From JBNJEM01 sp051745935 (GTDB taxonomy: Bacteria; Planctomycetota; Planctomycetia; Pirellulales; Pirellulaceae): a DNA stretch of 14,390 bases. How positions within the stretch are numbered: position 1 is the stretch's first letter; each line of letters opens with the position of its first letter. The stretch lies in contig JBNJEM010000124.1 in assembly GCA_051745935.1 (NCBI GenBank), positions 1-14,390 on the forward strand, written 5' to 3'. This document shows positions 13,901 through 14,390 of this stretch, piece by piece. The translations under genes and the position numbers were made by a program. A model generated the notes under the pieces. It did not search any database and was not told where the DNA came from. It saw only the letters and a list, made by a program, of their open reading frames with translations.

Positions 13901-14390
13901 CGGGCAGCGTACCGGTGTAGTACTGGCCGGTTTCCGGCGGCTTCATCGGCACGCCGCGATCCACCGTTTGCCTGTCCTCCGTGGTGTAAAGCAGCTTGAC
14001 CACCTCGTCGGGGCCCGCCCCGAATACTCTGGCGGAGACTTCGACCTGTCCGCCCCGAATCACTTCCGCATGGCCCGGTTGTACATCGTCGATGGTCACG
14101 CGGGTTGGGCGAGCCAGATTCGCCCAGGGGGCCGAAACCCGTTTTACCGTTTGAAACACGTCCTTGGGAGAAAAAACCGTGTATGCCGCGAGGATGACCA
14201 TCAACGCCACCACGAGATAGCCGGCGCGAATCAACCGGGATTGGTCGATCGCCAGATCCAGGTTCACCTGCCCCAGATCGAGAGCGGCACGCCTCTGCAA
14301 AGCCCGATAAATGAGACGGCCCGTCGGAGTCGACTCGCGACGACACATCAGGAAGTTAATCACGCTGTTCTTGAGGGATGCGTCGCTCTG
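10941..14390 (-). CDS. Large membrane-anchored protein with giant acidic disordered segment (5' end outside window)
   Basis: The frame is open to the right edge, so the N-terminus is missing; about 1149 residues are visible. Numbering from an internal GTG at 14363: membrane segment 47-64, then a beta-rich region (~85-425) with DVQPGHAEVIRGGQVEVSAR, TVDRGVP, YRVEAGDA and IEYRYPDYMDRPV, suggesting successive Ig-like or similar sandwich domains, probably outside the cytoplasm. Residues ~430-1003 are a low-complexity acidic segment rich in Ser, Gly, Glu, Asp and Gln. The C-terminal ~137 residues return to normal composition: charged helices with LLDSLGWSPEELREFIARWD and an Arg-rich end. I recall very similar planctomycete proteins, annotated as hypothetical and sometimes lying near MoxR/DUF58-type genes; that context is outside this window. 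Function unknown; an envelope-spanning or tethering role is inference. No enzymatic motif is visible. It immediately precedes nadB. Confidence 0.85.
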   Translation of the reverse strand, partial: QSDASLKNSVINFLMCRRESTPTGRLIYRALQRRAALDLGQVNLDLAIDQSRLIRAGYLVVALMVILAAYTVFSPKDVFQTVKRVSAPWANLARPTRVTIDDVQPGHAEVIRGGQVEVSARVFGAGPDEVVKLLYTTEDRQTVDRGVPMKPPETGQYYTGTLPENSRGIQQSLKYRVEAGDASSSPYQLTMMHLPSIVVEKIEYRYPDYMDRPVRASRGEGEIRAVEGTLVTVHAKANHPIQQARIEFDPDDPSTTTTHKMNSEGTRATYTFRLLWDETQNAPEHTAYRLAFDPKLSGDPERDTKNQPSAKHAILVTPDLPPEISILTPSRRNVDVPVNGRQRIEIRAIDPDYGLTKISLRAHVGGKERLSEVFPQEGDNGRTGQVVVEYPFRPAELNLHPGDSVTLWAEAEDNCSEPNIGKTGDTILNIVQPDPDSNGQDTEQDTEQDTEQDTEQDTDQEKNADAKRSEAGSADQEPASDSPPSPGSESQSSQSDDNSSQNDDDQSAEEQSGQQQSDQGEKDDAEDSASESTNEGSKDGAQQESTGQPQPAQQGEETEGDQSGEGGQQESGASGGDDGDQESGNQDGTGSAAGNSSGSEEGAGSPAGNSSEQQNAGASDSSPDPSGGSDNAGAEESDTAEDQSGSDGGASGQQQRKEQIKQPLHDGEAFEQLLEYLQEHGRGDPSNGESQAAEPSSTPRKPSPSDAADNLEGEERDSGAGGDSGGAEENQRPLEGSNEGQGRSKRTSPSESPSRSGDGQRSQDSPVSEDPLDKGGGDGDEKSDASDDGVGDARGNSDDSRHDQQSESAGKPESSASSNQKSLGDGQEDSSGTEPLANEQDGSGDDRTSLPDQTSAKDDPASSTGNDTPSLDQDASGSGAQQGGEREKGGKSESENESGAGDSEGRDSADQGESGSAKSVPSAASEENSGESPSSGEAAKEGRDPSPGGLDEGGEQGNQPGDHSETPPQRRMPSSDAQTPGTRDEKETGQRGREGTASGNSGGGGLPAESAAMPNHAQREIAEADEANTEYAREATDLVLEHLKDQQQDPDPELLDSLGWSPEELREFIARWDAMKRKAREQGGEARRELQDALRSLGLRPDQPQRRAVDVEDDTLRGMRDGGTPSQPPREVLEQFKAYKKGMARGRRD
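11355..13076 (-). repeat. Region encoding ~575 residues of acidic low-complexity sequence
   Basis: Within the large membrane-protein gene this 1.7 kb encodes almost only Ser, Gly, Glu, Asp, Gln, Ala, Pro, Asn and Lys, with very few aromatic or branched hydrophobic residues. Such composition predicts an intrinsically disordered, strongly negative chain. Because codons recur, the other frames stay open over long distances and give Arg/Pro/Ser-rich apparent ORFs on both strands (for example 11261-12397, 12410-13102 and 11453-12604), which I treat as shadows. Confidence 0.85.
13015..13074 (-). repeat. 12-base tandem repeat, five units, encoding (DTEQ)n
   Basis: On the plus strand the unit TCGGTGTCCTGC repeats from 13015 to 13074. 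Units 1-3 are identical, the fourth has one substitution, and the fifth has diverged at its end. It is in frame and encodes DTEQ four times followed by DTDQ, at the start of the disordered segment of the large membrane protein. Copy number probably varies between strains by slippage, without frameshift because the unit is a multiple of three. Confidence 0.9.

Noticed and set aside
1..14390. CRISPR arrays, insertion sequences, phage or toxin-antitoxin modules
   Set aside because: No regularly spaced direct repeats, terminal inverted repeats, transposase, integrase or toxin-like small gene pair could be seen.

Overview
The window reads as chromosomal DNA from a member of the Planctomycetota, probably a Pirellulales-type lineage. 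This rests on remembered family resemblance: the big membrane protein with a huge acidic insert at the right end, the GldF/GldG-like fusion with its DUF4340 partner, the TPR and DUF2752 pair, and the DUF2617-like protein all have close look-alikes in that phylum. Base composition is moderately GC-rich and coding is dense. I see no rRNA, tRNA, CRISPR array, insertion sequence or phage gene.

Layout, left to right. Plus strand (1-2450): the 3' part of a TPR-repeat gene, a DUF2752 small membrane protein gene directly behind it, then after about 200 bases with a strong GC hairpin, an alpha/beta hydrolase gene with an intact Ser-Asp-His triad. All remaining genes are on the minus strand. The DUF2617-like gene (2459-2998) converges on the hydrolase gene with 8 bases between the stops. 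It has its own candidate promoter and lies next to a gene-poor stretch (about 2999-3477) holding several inverted repeats.

The centre (3478-8990) is a three-gene minus-strand cassette, transcribed as ABC ATPase, then a 978-residue GldF-GldG-like fusion (ABC-2 permease plus auxiliary extracytoplasmic domain plus long coiled coil), then a membrane-anchored DUF4340 protein. It is expected to form one ABC-type membrane complex related to the gliding-motility Gld transporter family. Its substrate cannot be read from sequence, and motility should not be assumed.

To the right is nadB (L-aspartate oxidase, first step of de novo NAD synthesis), whose GTG start lies 14 bases behind the stop of a very large gene that runs off the right edge. 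That gene encodes a membrane-anchored protein with a beta-rich extracytoplasmic region, roughly 575 residues of acidic Ser/Gly/Gln/Glu/Asp-rich low-complexity sequence, and a conserved-looking charged helical C-terminus.

Most of the window is ordinary core genome of this phylum. I found no convincing undescribed system. The points most worth checking are the fused Gld-like transporter with coiled coils in two of its subunits, the giant disordered segment with a 12-base tandem repeat, and the hairpin-rich intergenic region near 3.2-3.48 kb.
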